NCBI GenBank assembly: GCA_029962745.1
Contig: CM057165.1
Location: 5,954,709-6,018,708 of the forward strand
DNA length: 64,000 bases
Direction of reading: 5' to 3'
From: Echinometra lucunter
Taxonomy: Eukaryota > Echinodermata > Echinoidea > Camarodonta > Echinometridae
Part shown: positions 53,801-62,480 of the stretch, one piece after another
How positions within the stretch are numbered: position 1 is the first letter of the stretch
How the letters are laid out: each line of letters starts with the position of its first letter
The notes under the pieces: generated by a model
Database searches by the model: none
What the model saw: only the letters and a program-made list of their open reading frames with translations
What the model was told of the DNA's origin: nothing
Translations under genes and position numbers: made by a program

Positions 53801-56800
53801 ACGTCAAAGTGGGTACCCAGTTGAAACTGGGTCACAGCTGAGGGGCCAAAAATATCCTGAAATCTTACCACATTTGGGGGTTTCCTTGGTAACACGACTT
53901 TTTAAGAAACTTTAGGCAGATGATTTTCTGCTAATAAAATCATGCTCTTTTAAATGAACTAAAATTGTTTCAGCATTGGGTACCCCCTTTAAACCTGTTA
54001 GTAATGAACAAACACTAGTACTTGCCTACTTTGGTAACATTACTAATCTTGTTGCTCTGTCTTGAAAGCCTTTGGCAAGCTTTCCGGTTGTCAACAATAA
54101 CCAATGATTGAAAGGTATGCATAAAATTTGAATATGTTAGTAAACAGGTCTATTAACTACAAAAATAACTTGGAATCAAGTTTGCGTACATTACTTGTTG
54201 CTATGTCAGTCAAGCCTATGACAAGCATTCAGGGTGTCAAGAACCGCCATTCTTTTAAAAGGTATATGTAAAATTTGAATATGCATGTGTGAGATTAGTA
54301 ATTCCCATGACTGACAGCTTACCTCAGCACCACGTCATGTCATCATTCTAATGCTTAGTAAAAAGACTAATGAAAGACTAATGTAAGACTAAGCGATTTC
54401 AGTGTAGGACTATTTACGGACCAATTCTTTCTCATACAATACTTATCATTTCCAGGATTACTCAAATAAGACATAATTTGATTGACTAATCAATATTAGT
54501 CAGTTTAAGAACAAATGACTAATTATTTCTTAGTCAAATAAGACAAAGTGAATGACTAATCTTTTTAGTCATTTGACCAACTTTCGTTTTCAGTGTAGAT
54601 TCTCAGCCTTTTGCATGTTTTTGGCGCATTTTGTGGTTTTCAAGCAGATTCGCAACTATTAGGGCGACGATAGTTCAAAAACAAGCACATGGACCTCACT
54701 TTTTTTTAATGTTTTAATTTCTTAAGTATACTTTCCTCTACAATTCTAGAGAGAAAGACGAATATGACATGGGTTTTGAATGTTTGGGACCATAAAATTG
54801 AATCGGCTGTATTTTGGATTAGATTCTCAGCCTTTTGCATGTTTTTTTGGCGCGTTTTTGTGGTTTTCAAGCCAATTCGCAAATATTAGGGCGACGATAG
54901 TTCAAAAACAAGCACATGGACCCCACTTTTTTAATGTTTTAATCTCTTCAGTATACTTTCCTCTACAATTCTGGAGAGAAAGACGAATATGACATGGGTT
55001 TTGAATGTTTGGGACCATAAAATTTAATCGGTCGTAATTATTTTGGATTAGATTCTCAGCCTTTTGCATGTTTTTGGCGCGTTTTTTGTTGTTTTCAAGC
55101 CGATTCGCAACTATTGGGGCGACGATAGTTCAAAAACAAGCACATGGACCCCACTCTTTTAATGTTTTAATCTCTTCAGTATACTTTCCTCTACAATTCT
55201 AGAGAGAAAGAAAAATATGACATGGGTTTTGAATGTTTGGGACCATAAAATTGAATCGGCTGTATTTTGGATTAGATTCTCAGTATTTTTGGCGCGTTTT
55301 TGTGGTTTTCAAGCCGATTCGCAGCCATTAGGGCGCCGACAAGCTTGAAAACGAGCACATGAACCCCCCTTTTTTAATGTGTTCACCCCTTTAGTAGGCA
55401 TTCCTCTACAACTTTGCAAATTTTCATGAAAATGACATGGATTTTGAATAAAGTGCAGCTTAAACTGTCCTTTTTATTTTTCGTGTAGATTCCAAGCCTC
55501 TAAGATTATGTTTTTGTCCTTTTTGGCACCATTTTCGCCACATGAGGGCGCTGCTAGTTTAAAGAGAAGTACAAATGGCCCAGTTTAAACAGTCTTTCCA
55601 CCTTTGTCATACATTTCGCTACAAATCTGAAAAGTTTGATGAAGTTTAATAGGATTTTGACAGAGTAAAAGTGATTTATACTCGTTTGTCGAAATTGTGA
55701 GGTCTAATAGAGGCCTAAATCTCTTGATTGCGTCATTTTACCTGCCATCAATTTATGGCACCTTCAAAGTCCCGTAGAAAAAAAATAAGCACATGAACCT
55801 ATATTATTTTTTTCATTTTTGACCTACATAGGTACCAAAGTAACTCTATACAAAATTTGGAGGAAATGACATGGATTTCATTTTAACTGTGGAACGTCCT
55901 TAATATACATGTAAAAGGTGATACCAAATGATTTTAAGGTAGTTTGCCTTGCTTGTGATGCAATTATCTTAGTTTTCTTTTAACCCACTGAATACCGAGT
56001 CCGAGATAACTAGGGCTGGAGTCTATGGAAAATATTCAAAATACACACTGTACTGAAATCACATCATGCTCAACTGGTTAGAGGATCTCTATTTTGGCTA
56101 AATTATTTAAACATTGTGCAAAGTTAAGACTTAAAACTTTTCTCCAGAGCAGTGGTAGCATGTTACGACATGGCATTTTGCGATTGCGATATCTCTGGAA
56201 ATCTTTTCCTCTTGCACAGCACCTATCTGCCTATTCATAGTCTAAAATTCTGCTTTCACTTTGTCTTTGATGAGGCCGAGGCTCTAGTATCAGTATCAAT
56301 CTCATTTCTTTATAGAATGGTATGCATGTTATGGATAAAATACATGTAACTGTTACATGCATGGCATACCTAGGAAAATCAAAATGTGCGCAAAGTTTGG
56401 TGACCATATTTAATGCCAATGGTATGATAAGTACCAAGCAGGGAAAAAATTAATTATTTTTTTTCCGGGGCTACTTTTCGAGCTCACTCGCCCGAATTTT
56501 CTACATTCAATTGCAGTTTACATTGGAGCCTATGAGAATTTCAGGGGCTCTTTTTTAGTTTTTTTTTTTTGTATTTTTTTCCCTGGTACCAAGAGTTTCA
56601 TTCCTGAAACTTAATTTCACCATACCTGCAGGACAACGTTACACTAGTCACTAGCTATGACACTGGTGACTGGACAGACAGCTTGCTGATATCTAACTTG
56701 CATTTAAAGTTAGTGTCTTACATAGACTTAACCTTAGTCTTAGATCTAAGTTACTCCTTACCTAGGTACTAGATCTACTTAGACCTAGTAGTAACATTTA

Positions 56801-57191
56801 ACGTTAGTGATTGACGATAGACTTTGTCATGTTTGTCTTTGAACATCTAACTTATACCCATGTTATACACAAGATAAACTAAAAATAAGCATTAGAGTTT
56901 ACAAATATCATAATGGTATAGTGACTGGTATATGGTAAAGGGTCTAGAATAATGATAGTCGACTTACTTGAAATCTCTTGGAAATGTAACAATGGCAATG
57001 TACACAAATTGCCACCCACCGGTCACAACGTAGACAGCGAAAACTATCGCCAGCACAAGCCACCAGTTCAGGGAGGCGTAGCCGCGTAGAACCGCTGCCA
57101 AGCCGCCGAAAATGGCGAGTTTGAGCACCATCTTTGCACTGGGGAGGTATTCTATTGCCGCTCTCAAAACACGTGCCGCTTTGAACAGCAT
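38732..57191 (-). CDS. SLC27A: Long-chain fatty acid transport protein / acyl-CoA synthetase (FATP1/4-like), 9 exons, C-terminus missing
   Basis: Membrane protein that couples uptake of long-chain fatty acids to their activation by CoA. Exons in transcript order: 57191-56968, 52641-52533, 51884-51605, 48879-48739, 47417-47348, 41202-41001, 40268-40119, 39555-39369, 38869-38732. All phases agree and the frame is open throughout, about 500 codons. The product has hydrophobic segments in exon 1, [20 protein letters not shown], the AMP/ATP-binding loop [45 protein letters not shown] and [11 protein letters not shown]. Order and spacing match FATP proteins of about 640 residues. The last part, including the FATP signature with the TGDT..RWKGENVST pattern, is not in the window and should lie across the gap. 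The exact paralogue is uncertain. Confidence 0.94.
39369..39555 (-). CDS. SLC27A: SLC27A exon 8
   Basis: Encodes [20 protein letters not shown] through [26 protein letters not shown] is the adenylate-site motif of the family. Acceptor TTTCACCACAG, donor G|GTAAGA. Phase 0 in, phase 1 out. Confidence 0.95.
40014..40080. repeat. (TCA)n microsatellite
   Basis: Trinucleotide run within the intron just past SLC27A exon 7. The Asp-rich frame read on the minus strand, continuous with exon 7, comes from intron read-through and is not part of the protein. Confidence 0.9.
40119..40268 (-). CDS. SLC27A: SLC27A exon 7
   Basis: Exactly 50 codons, [20 protein letters not shown] through [20 protein letters not shown], corresponding to the conserved Q-Y-I-G-E-x-C-R-Y-L and G-N-G-L-R segments. 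Acceptor TATGATTCAG, donor AAG|GTAGAG. A (TCA)n microsatellite starts about 40 bp into the following intron. Confidence 0.95.
40318..40760. repeat. Inverted minisatellite of TTCGTTAxTCCGAA units
   Basis: The left half (40318-40632) repeats units like GGTTCGTTAATCCGAAAATG and GGTTCGTTATTCCGAA every 25-45 bp. The right half (40640-40760) carries the inverse (ATGAACCTTGCTTCATTTTC, GGAATAACGAACCTTATTTC). The halves meet near 40620-40645. The architecture is two oppositely oriented tandem arrays, as in the element at 57925. SLC27A intron 6. Confidence 0.8.
41001..41202 (-). CDS. SLC27A: SLC27A exon 6
   Basis: Encodes [20 protein letters not shown], then [40 protein letters not shown] and IRYNAT. 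L-P-L-Y-H-S and R-K-K-F-S-A-S are hallmark FATP motifs. Acceptor TTCTTGTACAG, donor ACA|GTAAGT. Phase 2 in, phase 0 out. Confidence 0.95.
41203..42785. other. SLC27A intron 5, proximal part
   Basis: AT-rich intron. Apart from an A tract near 41568-41583 and a short CCTAACCCTAATTC patch at 41410 I see no supportable feature, and no exon on either strand. Confidence 0.5.
42787..42939. mobile_element. MITE with GGGGAGCGTTTCATCAACAT ends, copy A
   Basis: A 153-bp element. The left end is inverse to TTTCATGAAACACTCCCC at the right. The interior holds GTCTGACAAGTTGTCAGAT, GATTGGCTGAGAAGCAT and ACATCCGACAAGTCC. A second copy at 58901-59064 is nearly the same, which defines the family and its limits. 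Confidence 0.88.
43690..44130 (-). repeat. Relative of the DR1-bearing array, inverted
   Basis: Contains GACCTCTGACCCCCAAATAA, CATCTACCATCCAAGTTTGG, CAAAGCTATTCATG and a GACGGACGGATGGACCG stretch, i.e. the inverse of the vocabulary of the 23595-24690 array. About one and a half units. SLC27A intron 5. Confidence 0.6.
44396..44870. mobile_element. Inverted-repeat element with AGTCCCCAGTTTTC ends
   Basis: AGTCCCCAGTTTTCTG near 44405 is mirrored by CGGAAAACTGGGGACT near 44843-44858. Both flanks include TTAA followed by AC. The interior is rich in ACGGAATTTC and GGAAAC-type words and A/T tracts. Non-coding. Confidence 0.7.
45515..45552 (+). repeat. Long G-rich tract
   Basis: Three G blocks of roughly 10-14 separated by single A residues. 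This would meet simple G-quadruplex criteria many times over. It lies in an intron of SLC27A on the non-template strand. Confidence 0.85.
45670..45700 (+). mobile_element. Solitary piggyBac-like end
   Basis: TTAACCCTAAAAAGACTGGG matches the terminal sequence of the piggyBac-like element at 18602-19378, and the following GCTCTTTTGGAG also resembles it. No partner end is found nearby, so the element is truncated or rearranged. Confidence 0.6.
45701..47340. other. SLC27A intron 5, distal part
   Basis: AT-rich intron lacking clear elements, apart from a T tract near 46029 and a short telomere-like CCCTAA run at 46852. No exon recognised. Confidence 0.5.
46852..46872 (+). repeat. Short interstitial telomere-like repeat
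   Basis: Three CCCTAA units and a partial, followed by degenerate CCCTA-like text. Too short to be a telomere. It could be a microsatellite or a repair scar. Confidence 0.7.
47348..47417 (-). CDS. SLC27A: SLC27A exon 5 (AMP-binding loop)
   Basis: Short 70-nt exon encoding [20 protein letters not shown] then [13 protein letters not shown] is the phosphate-binding loop that contacts ATP in acyl-adenylate-forming enzymes, and all key residues are intact. Acceptor GTTGCAACAG, donor AG|GTAAGT. Phase 1 in, phase 2 out. Confidence 0.95.
47600..48790 (-). repeat. Exon-boundary minisatellite, ~170-bp unit, 7 copies
   Basis: CCAGATATGATTGGCGGAGG or variants occurs at 47681, 47856, 48019, 48188, 48367, 48528 and 48738. 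Spacings are 175, 163, 169, 179, 161 and 210 bp, the last with a ~48-bp sub-duplication. The copy at 48738 is the true exon 4 end. The others carry the same [14 protein letters not shown] coding words and an ATCTGGTA(A/G)AAG donor. Remaining unit sequence includes GCTAGAAACAATTCTACTTC. Confidence 0.9.
48739..48879 (-). CDS. SLC27A: SLC27A exon 4 (3' end amplified in adjacent minisatellite)
   Basis: Encodes [20 protein letters not shown] through SSLPPPIIS, phase 1 in and out, acceptor TATTTCCAG, donor TCTG|GTAGAA. This is a variable linker in the family. Its last about 40 bases and the donor are repeated six more times downstream in the intron (47600-48600), each ending in a similar ATCTGGTA(A/G)AAG. 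Confidence 0.88.
49802..50413 (-). pseudogene. LINE 3' end: reverse transcriptase C-terminal fragment
   Basis: The minus-strand frame (50413-50111) reads [20 protein letters not shown], then [29 protein letters not shown] and [17 protein letters not shown]-x-G-P-K-I-W-N-x-L plus S-x-x-x-F-K-K is the usual C-terminal tail of several non-LTR retrotransposon polymerases. An AT-rich 3' stretch follows to a short (TTGA)n tail near 49805-49815. The upstream polymerase domains are missing, so it is 5'-truncated as most LINE copies are. SLC27A intron 3. Confidence 0.75.
50727..51000. repeat. (AATA)n/(GATAAT)n microsatellite
   Basis: Starts as AAATA repeats and passes into a 250-bp AAT/GAT mixture. 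It could be the expanded tail of a retroelement whose 3' region lies at 50580-50726. Frames through it are artefacts. Confidence 0.9.
51605..51884 (-). CDS. SLC27A: SLC27A exon 3
   Basis: Encodes [20 protein letters not shown], then [20 protein letters not shown] and [20 protein letters not shown], a strongly conserved FATP block ([20 protein letters not shown]). Acceptor CTTTGGTAG, donor G|GTAAGA. Phase 0 in, phase 1 out. Confidence 0.95.
52533..52641 (-). CDS. SLC27A: SLC27A exon 2
   Basis: Reads (K)[20 protein letters not shown] then [16 protein letters not shown], phase 2 in and phase 0 out. Acceptor TCCTTTCCAG, donor AAG|GTGAGC. The F-x-x-x-x-x-R-x-P-x-K segment is the standard start of the adenylate-forming domain. 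Confidence 0.92.
53146..53177. repeat. Perfect 15-bp-arm hairpin
   Basis: ACGCGCACAGCTGAT, a TT loop, then its exact complement. CAGCTG (an E-box) occurs in both arms and again at 53179-53184. It lies just inside the left end of the 2.8-kb element, where a transposase or host factor could bind, though that is speculation. Confidence 0.8.
53502..53992 (-). mobile_element. Dispersed repeat R1, copy B (nested)
   Basis: Inverse copy of 1787-2270, including the 41-bp palindrome (53777-53817). Ends read TTAAAGTGATTACACAATGG and CCCCCTTTAA. Being whole and nested in the 2.8-kb element, it shows the natural limits of R1. Confidence 0.8.
54590..55470. repeat. ~220-bp tandem array inside the 2.8-kb element
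   Basis: At least four units start with GATTCTCAGCCTTTTGCATG near 54597, 54821, 55050 and 55275. They share AGGGCGACGATAGTTCAAAA, CAAGCACATGGACCCCAC and CTTTCCTCTACAATTCT. A more diverged fifth unit extends towards 55700. Non-coding. Confidence 0.85.
56445..56590 (-). repeat. Dispersed repeat R4, copy B
   Basis: Inverse of the repeat at 15835-15990. TTTCAGGGGCTCTTTT and CCGGGGCTACTTTTCGAGC are shared, bounded by T tracts. SLC27A intron 1. Confidence 0.65.
56968..57191 (-). CDS. SLC27A: SLC27A exon 1 (N-terminal membrane segments)
   Basis: Chosen start [21 protein letters not shown] second Met at residue 21 opens a hydrophobic stretch [20 protein letters not shown], followed by [20 protein letters not shown], two likely membrane segments. 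Ends FPRDFK at a GTAAGT donor, phase 2. The F-P-R-D-x-K turn is the family's usual link to the cytosolic domain. Confidence 0.88.
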
Positions 57192-57924
57192 CCGCCCTCT
57201 TCTAATAATGATAAGAAATAAAGATCAAATCCTGTTAATTGTCGGTTTACAACCAGTCGACACGAGGCTATGGTCATCGCAAGGCAGAGTCCATTTCCTG
57301 TGTACTTGTTTCGTTTATGACGCGCTAGCCTAGTGCGCGTGTATGCTGTGTGCATGTATAGTGTACGAAAACTGGACTTTGACATGATTGATAAGGCCAT
57401 GCATAATCAGCGCGGCGCCCACGGCTCGACTGCATTCGATGATGGATGCCTTTCATTTCTCAAGCATCGCATGCAATCTATTGATCTTAATAACAATCTC
57501 GAAGATAGATTTACAAAGTATGTAGGCCTATATATATGAGCAATTTGGGGTTTAGACAGAGGACAATTTTCGAAGCTACATGTATAATTATACCGGTATA
57601 TGATTTGACTTAGAAAATTGCTCGTTGGACGGTTGGAGTGGAAAGATAGGCCTATGGGGGCACCCCCCCCCCTCCCCACAAAAAGTAGGCCTACGTGAGA
57701 CGGTGAGAATGAGAAGGACGAAAAGGAGGGGAAAGGCTAAGTGAAAAAAAAAAACCCACTACGGGACTACCTGGCACACCATGAGCCCTAAAGGCCTTGG
57801 ATCTAAAAGAAAGAAAGAAAGAAATCTATCCCATATTGTAGTAGCGCCCTTTGATTGCCTGGACCTACGCTCTCCTGTAATGAAAGAATTCTGAAAGCTA
57901 CGGATTTATTACAGATAAGTGGTT
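57192..57924. other. SLC27A upstream region
   Basis: Would contain the SLC27A promoter and 5' leader, but I see no clear TATA box or other core element. A C run lies at 57664-57672 and a GAAA microsatellite near 57808-57824. No gene supported on the plus strand. Confidence 0.5.
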
Positions 57925-58775
57925 CCATGACATTTGCTCCGGCGACATTCGCTCCGCCGACAACTGCTCCGAAAATGACGACAAGTGCTCCGCGACAAGT
58001 GCTCCGCGATTATGCTCCGCCGACATATGCTCCGCCGACATTTGCTCCGCCGACAATTGCTCCGCCGACATATGCTCCGCCGACATTTGCTCCGCCGACA
58101 TTTGCTCCGCCGACATTTGCTCCGCCGACATTTGCTCCGCCGACATATGCTCCGCCGACATTTGCTCCGCCGACATTTGCTCCGAAACGACGACATTTGC
58201 TCCGGCGACATTTGCTCCAACGACATAATGCTCCGCCGACATAATGCTCGGACGACATTTGCTCCGCCGAATTAATTATAATCATCAATAAATTGATAAT
58301 AATTCTACTCTGCTCCGACAATTGATAATGATTATGACAATTGCCTCCCCGCCAATTTCTCCACCGAAATGTTTTGGAAACCACGACACTTGAACCTTGC
58401 CCCTACGACACCATTCAGTGAATTTGAGGGCATGCCTTTATCATGTTTATCATTATAGGTCACTCTAAATAATCTACGTAATCAGAGTAATCCTAAACAA
58501 ACTGCAAAGTATGCACGAATTTACAAAGAATCTCTCTACCGTGGGTGGGGAATACCCCTTCCAACATCCTCGCCATGCCCCCCCCCCCCCCCCCCATTAT
58601 ATGCCACCTCTCATATCAGTTTCCCCTAATACTGTATTTTAGTGTGCAGAAAATATATATAAATATGTCGGCGGAGCATATGTCGCGGAGCACTTGTCGC
58701 GGAGCACTTGTCGTCATTTTCGGAGCAGTTGTCGGCGGAGCAAATGTCGCCGGAGCAAATGTCGTGTCACCCTTT
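57925..58775. mobile_element. Foldback element built of 15-bp repeats (TU-like)
   Basis: The left half (57930-58265) consists of about 20 copies of a 15-bp unit TGCTCCGCCGACATT with slight changes. The right end (58664-58770) is the inverse of the outermost part of the left, matching over about 100 bp including the irregular GCTCCGAAAATGACGACAAG. The middle of about 400 bp is unrelated, with a C run at 58579-58595. Outer arms of short tandem repeats around a variable centre resemble, as I recall, sea urchin TU foldback transposons. The 15-bp period keeps frames open, giving APPTF and SAEQM peptide repeats. Confidence 0.8.
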
Positions 58776-58900
58776 TGAAGGGGGTCAGGTAAAGAGGTGA
58801 CTAGGACCATCCCCTCGGCCCCCTGGCTACCCCCCCCCCCCTTTCCACCCCCGCCCTATTGTGAGTGACACGTCACAAGCCAGTGGTGAAGTGCAAATCT

Positions 58901-59064
58901 GGGGAGCGTTTCATCAACATTATTTTGTTGTCTGACAAGTTGTCAGATTTGACATCTTTCCTTGATTTTGATTGGCTAAGAAGCATCGTTACTATGGCAA
59001 CTGTCGCATAAAACAGACTTTATCGGATAAAACATCCGACAAGTCCTTTCATGAAACGCTCCCC
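58901..59064. mobile_element. MITE with GGGGAGCGTTTCATCAACAT ends, copy B
   Basis: Near-identical to 42787-42939 with a few insertions (TATTTTG and TTTGACATC). Ends GGGGAGCGTTTCAT and ATGAAACGCTCCCC are perfectly inverse here. Confidence 0.88.
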
Positions 59065-59694
59065 CGGGGGACGGGTCGAGGGAACTTAATTTGACAGAAA
59101 AGCTTTTTATCTTTAAAAAAAAATCTATTTTTTTTTTGTCGAAGTTGTTTATCATTAGTTTATCATTTTAGAGGCACAATAGAACACAGTGGCGTAATGA
59201 GCCAAAATATTTTTTTTTGTTTTTTTTTTTTTGGGGGGGGGGGGGGCTCAATCTTTGCGAGGAGCGAAGCGACCAATCCTGAGGGAGTGTAGCGACAGAG
59301 CCGGGGGTACCCCTCCCCCCTCACGATACGAAGCTTTTTCATTTTTTTTCCAGTTAAAAATGTGCAATCTGCAAAACCTGAAAAGGAAATTCCAACTTCA
59401 GTTCAGTTCAATTTTTATTTTTTCTCATTTCCAACATAAGAAGTAAATATCATGAAAAATAAACATTTGAAGTAGAATACATGCAATATGAAACATCAAA
59501 TTTGATGACATGTACTATTATGGATAAGCGTGTCATGAATCTACCGACGGGAAAAGGATTTTTTCATGAATTTGGAAACATGATTATGAAAACATGCAGC
59601 CTAAATAATCTTCGCAAGTTTCAAACAAATTATGCCAGCGTTACACAAAATAATTTATTACTTATGATAATAATACAGACAAAGACACTATGAA

Positions 59695-60127
59695 ATAAAA
59701 GGGACGCAAGTTGTGTGTGGGATCCCCACACCAGCAAAGCCATTTCCAAGGCAGAATCTGTGCAACGGAGTGCAGCTCGCTATGTGATGAACAATAATTA
59801 CTCAAGACGAAGTAGCGTCACAACCATGATTGATGCGCTTCAGTGGAAGACTCTGCAACATCGTAGAGCAGTGTCAAAGCTTACTATGATGTACCGAATC
59901 ACCAACCATCTGATTGACATCCCCGACGACCAGTTGGTACCGCTCATCAACACTCCAACCAGAGGCCACAAGCAAGAGATTTCAAATCCCACGATCACGC
60001 ACATCACTACTGAAGGATACGTTCTTCCCAAACACCATCCGTTTGTGGAACGGTCTACCTGAGAATGTGGTCATCTCACCATCGATCGACATCTTCAAGA
60101 CACGAGTCAGAGATGTCGTCTTAAACT
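59695..60127 (+). pseudogene. LINE reverse transcriptase C-terminal fragment, frameshifted
   Basis: The first frame reads VWDPHTSKAISKAESVQRSA, ARYVMNNNYSRRSSV, ALQWKTLQHRRAVSKLTMMY and RITNHLIDIPDDQLVPLINT. It then shifts near 59968-59975 to RFQIPRSRTSLLKDTFFPNT, IRLWNGLPENVV and IDIFKTRVRDVVLN before a stop. W-D-P-x-x..Q-R-x-A-A-R, L-x-H-R-R and F-F-P-x-T-I-x-x-W-N-x-L-P are the usual C-terminal landmarks of jockey/CR1-like polymerases. 5'-truncated and broken by one indel, hence inactive. Confidence 0.85.
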
Positions 60128-60330
60128 AACTCAAAATATGAGAACAATTTGTATATAGTGTATATGCGTTCGTTTTTGGACTTATTTTCATCGAGCTTTG
60201 CTACGAGCAACGCGTATAATTAGCTGATAGACAACCAACCGTTGTGCGACGATACTCCTTGGAGGTTTATGCACACTACTGGAAGAAGAAGAGGGTGTAA
60301 TGCGGTGGGGTATCACTGGTTTCACTCTCA

Positions 60331-60663
60331 CAGTGGCGTAGCTAGGATTTCATTCTAGAGGGGCGGGTAGACGTAGTGAGTACGCGAAGTGTGTGAATCA
60401 CTTACTGAGCGCGCAAAGCGCGCGCCCTAGGGGGGAGGGTGCAGGGAGGAGGGAGTTCCCCCCCCCCCCTCCCGCGCGAAGCGCGGAAGCTCCGACGTTT
60501 CTTTGAATTGTTCCTTTTCTGCTCCCGCTCTTCTTACGTTCTCTTACCTTTTTCTTTTCTCGCTCCCGCTTTTTTTCCATTGATTTTTTTTTTAATTTTT
60601 TTTTTTATTGGCGTTTTGGAGGGGGCGACCGCCTCATCGCCCCTCTTTGGCTACGCAGGTGCA
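60331..60663. mobile_element. MITE-like element, CAGTGGCGTAGCTAGG end
   Basis: The left end TGGCGTAGCTAGG is imperfectly inverse to TTTGGCTACGCAGGTGCA on the right. The interior has GAGCGCGCAAAGCGCGCGCC, a C run and T-rich sequence. CAGTGGCG-type ends are common on hAT-like elements, but no clean target duplication is visible. Confidence 0.55.
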
Positions 60664-61130
60664 CTCCCATGTTAAAGGAGCTTTTTGCAATATTGACAGT
60701 TTGCAACTCTGTAAAAGAACGTATTTTGGACTACAAACTTAAAGCCCGTGTCTAGTTTTGGTAAATCTAAGAATATTCATTATCAAAGTTTGAATCCATT
60801 GTCAGATAAACAGATAAAACCAAGTGTTATTATCATAAAACACATTAGTATGGATAATTATGCGTGTTTCCTGCCTTGCTATGCATGCCATTTGGGAAAT
60901 TGTGAATGCGTTACTTAACAGTACAAAGGGAGTCTAGGGAAAAATAATGAAATTCGCTTGATATCACTAATATAAAATTGAAAATAAACCATGGTTGAAA
61001 TTTATGGGGGGGGGGGGGGGGCTGACGCCCCCCCGCCCCCCCCCCCCCTCCAGTACGTCAGTGATAGAACAGCGATTTTAATCAATTCTAAATTTTACTT
61101 TTTCAGTGTTTACCTCCCTCTGGTTCATTT

Positions 61131-61365
61131 ATGGCCGTACGCAGAATTTTTTTTTTTCCTGGGGCGGGGGGGGGGGGGGGGGGGAAGACGCGTCAGAGAA
61201 ACTCTAAAGTGAGGGAGCGAAGCGACCGAGCTGATCACGAGGGTGCTTTTGCATTTTTCAGAGTGATATTGAAGGATTTGGTTCATTCTTTGGTGGATTT
61301 TGTGAAAATTTTCATTAAAACAATTTCTGGCCCATGCCCCCCTCCCCCTGCTGCGTACGGCCATG
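61131..61365. mobile_element. MITE with ATGGCCGTACGCAG ends
   Basis: 14-bp ends ATGGCCGTACGCAG and CTGCGTACGGCCAT are perfect inverse complements. Inside are a G run of about 20 and GAGGGAGCGAAGCGACCGAG, a motif recurring at 59258 and in the hAT-like element. Non-coding. Confidence 0.8.
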
Positions 61366-61470
61366 GGTCCATTACAAATATTTTGGCGAACTAGAATTAA
61401 TGACTTCTTACGGGCTCTAGGAGACGGTGCGTCGGTCTCACGTGACCCATGATACAGAGAAAGTACCACT

Positions 61471-61608
61471 GGGCCCCGTTGCATAAAACTTACCATTAAT
61501 GGTAACTACCATGGTAACATTGCTCAACAGCAATCAAATTCAAGGTTTCCATGGAAGTTACCATAGATGGCAAAGATACCATTGATGGTTTTATGCAACG
61601 GGGCCCCT
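61471..61608. mobile_element. MITE with GGGCCCCGTTGCATAAAAC ends
   Basis: 138 bp. The right end GTTTTATGCAACGGGGCCCC is inverse to the left. The internal TTACCATTAATGGTAACTAC and CCATGGTAAC are themselves palindromic. Confidence 0.88.
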
Positions 61609-61699
61609 GATCTCTAGATCAGTGGAAGAGGTCAGTGGAAAGTACACGGCCACATCCGGGGCCACATCGTCATCGATAATAACAAATGGTTTCACGTGC

Positions 61700-62480
61700 A
61701 GTATATTACGACATTGGTCAAAAGCATGCATATTCCCGGGGATTCATGGGGTCTATTGGACTCATCGAGGCTCAATTATATATTTTCAGAATTTGAAATT
61801 TCATGTGAATCACCTTTTCCATTTATTTAAATAAATTCTAGGGAATTAACTTAATTTCAAATTTCCTGTTTTGTGTATAACCTATGGCAGCGTGAAGGCT
61901 AAAAGCATACCCTGGGATTTATGGAAGGTCTTAAAATTTTTTTGAGCCTTCACTTAGCTTATTCAAAGTCCTAGATTTCATGTAACTCACATTTTTTATA
62001 TCTACAAATAAAAACTATGGGAAACATAACTCATCCGAAAATTACTTGTTTTGTGTGTAAACCTATGGCGGGCGAGGCTTTTTTTTTTGGCCAAAAGCAT
62101 GCATATTCCCGAGGATTTATGGGGGACCTATTGGACTCATCGAACCTCATTATATCCAGAGCTTGAAATTTCATATGAATTACTTCTTTCTTAGATTTGA
62201 ATAAAAACCTATGGGAATCAAAATCATTTCAAAATCCCTGTTTTTGCATGTTAACCTATGGCATGCAGCAGGAAGACTAAAAACAGGCATATTCCCTGGG
62301 ATTTATGGGGGGTCTCTTTCACTTTTTGAGCTTTCATTAAGCTTTAATCAGAGTCTCAAATTACATGCAAGTTATAATAAATCAAAGGTAACAATAGGGG
62401 AACAATAATCATTCTTAAAATCCTTGTTTTCATGTGTTAACCCTATGACAAGTGACTCCGTCAAATAGCAGGCATGATCC
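61700..62480. repeat. ~190-bp tandem array
   Basis: Units share AAAAGCATGCATATTCCCGG, GATTTATGGGG, TATTGGACTCATCGA, TTGAAATTTCATGTGAATTA and TTTTGTGTGTAACCTATGG, beginning near 61725, 61902, 62095, 62281 and, degenerate, 62467. Non-coding. Confidence 0.8.

Larger units (their letters stand above)
53088..55904. mobile_element. 2.8-kb element with 21-bp terminal inverted repeats
   Basis: The left end at 53088-53108 (TTAAGGACGTTCCACAGTTA after an A) is exactly mirrored at 55884-55904. The interior holds a perfect hairpin at 53146-53177, a nested R1 copy (53502-53992) and a tandem array (54590-55470). No transposase is recognisable. It sits in SLC27A intron 1. Non-autonomous DNA transposon is the simplest reading; the superfamily cannot be told. 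Confidence 0.75.

Noticed and set aside
57855..58275. Proline/threonine-rich secreted repeat protein (APPTF repeats)
   Set aside because: Several frames on both strands stay open because the unit is 15 bp, and the array is mirrored as terminal repeats; this is an element, not a gene.
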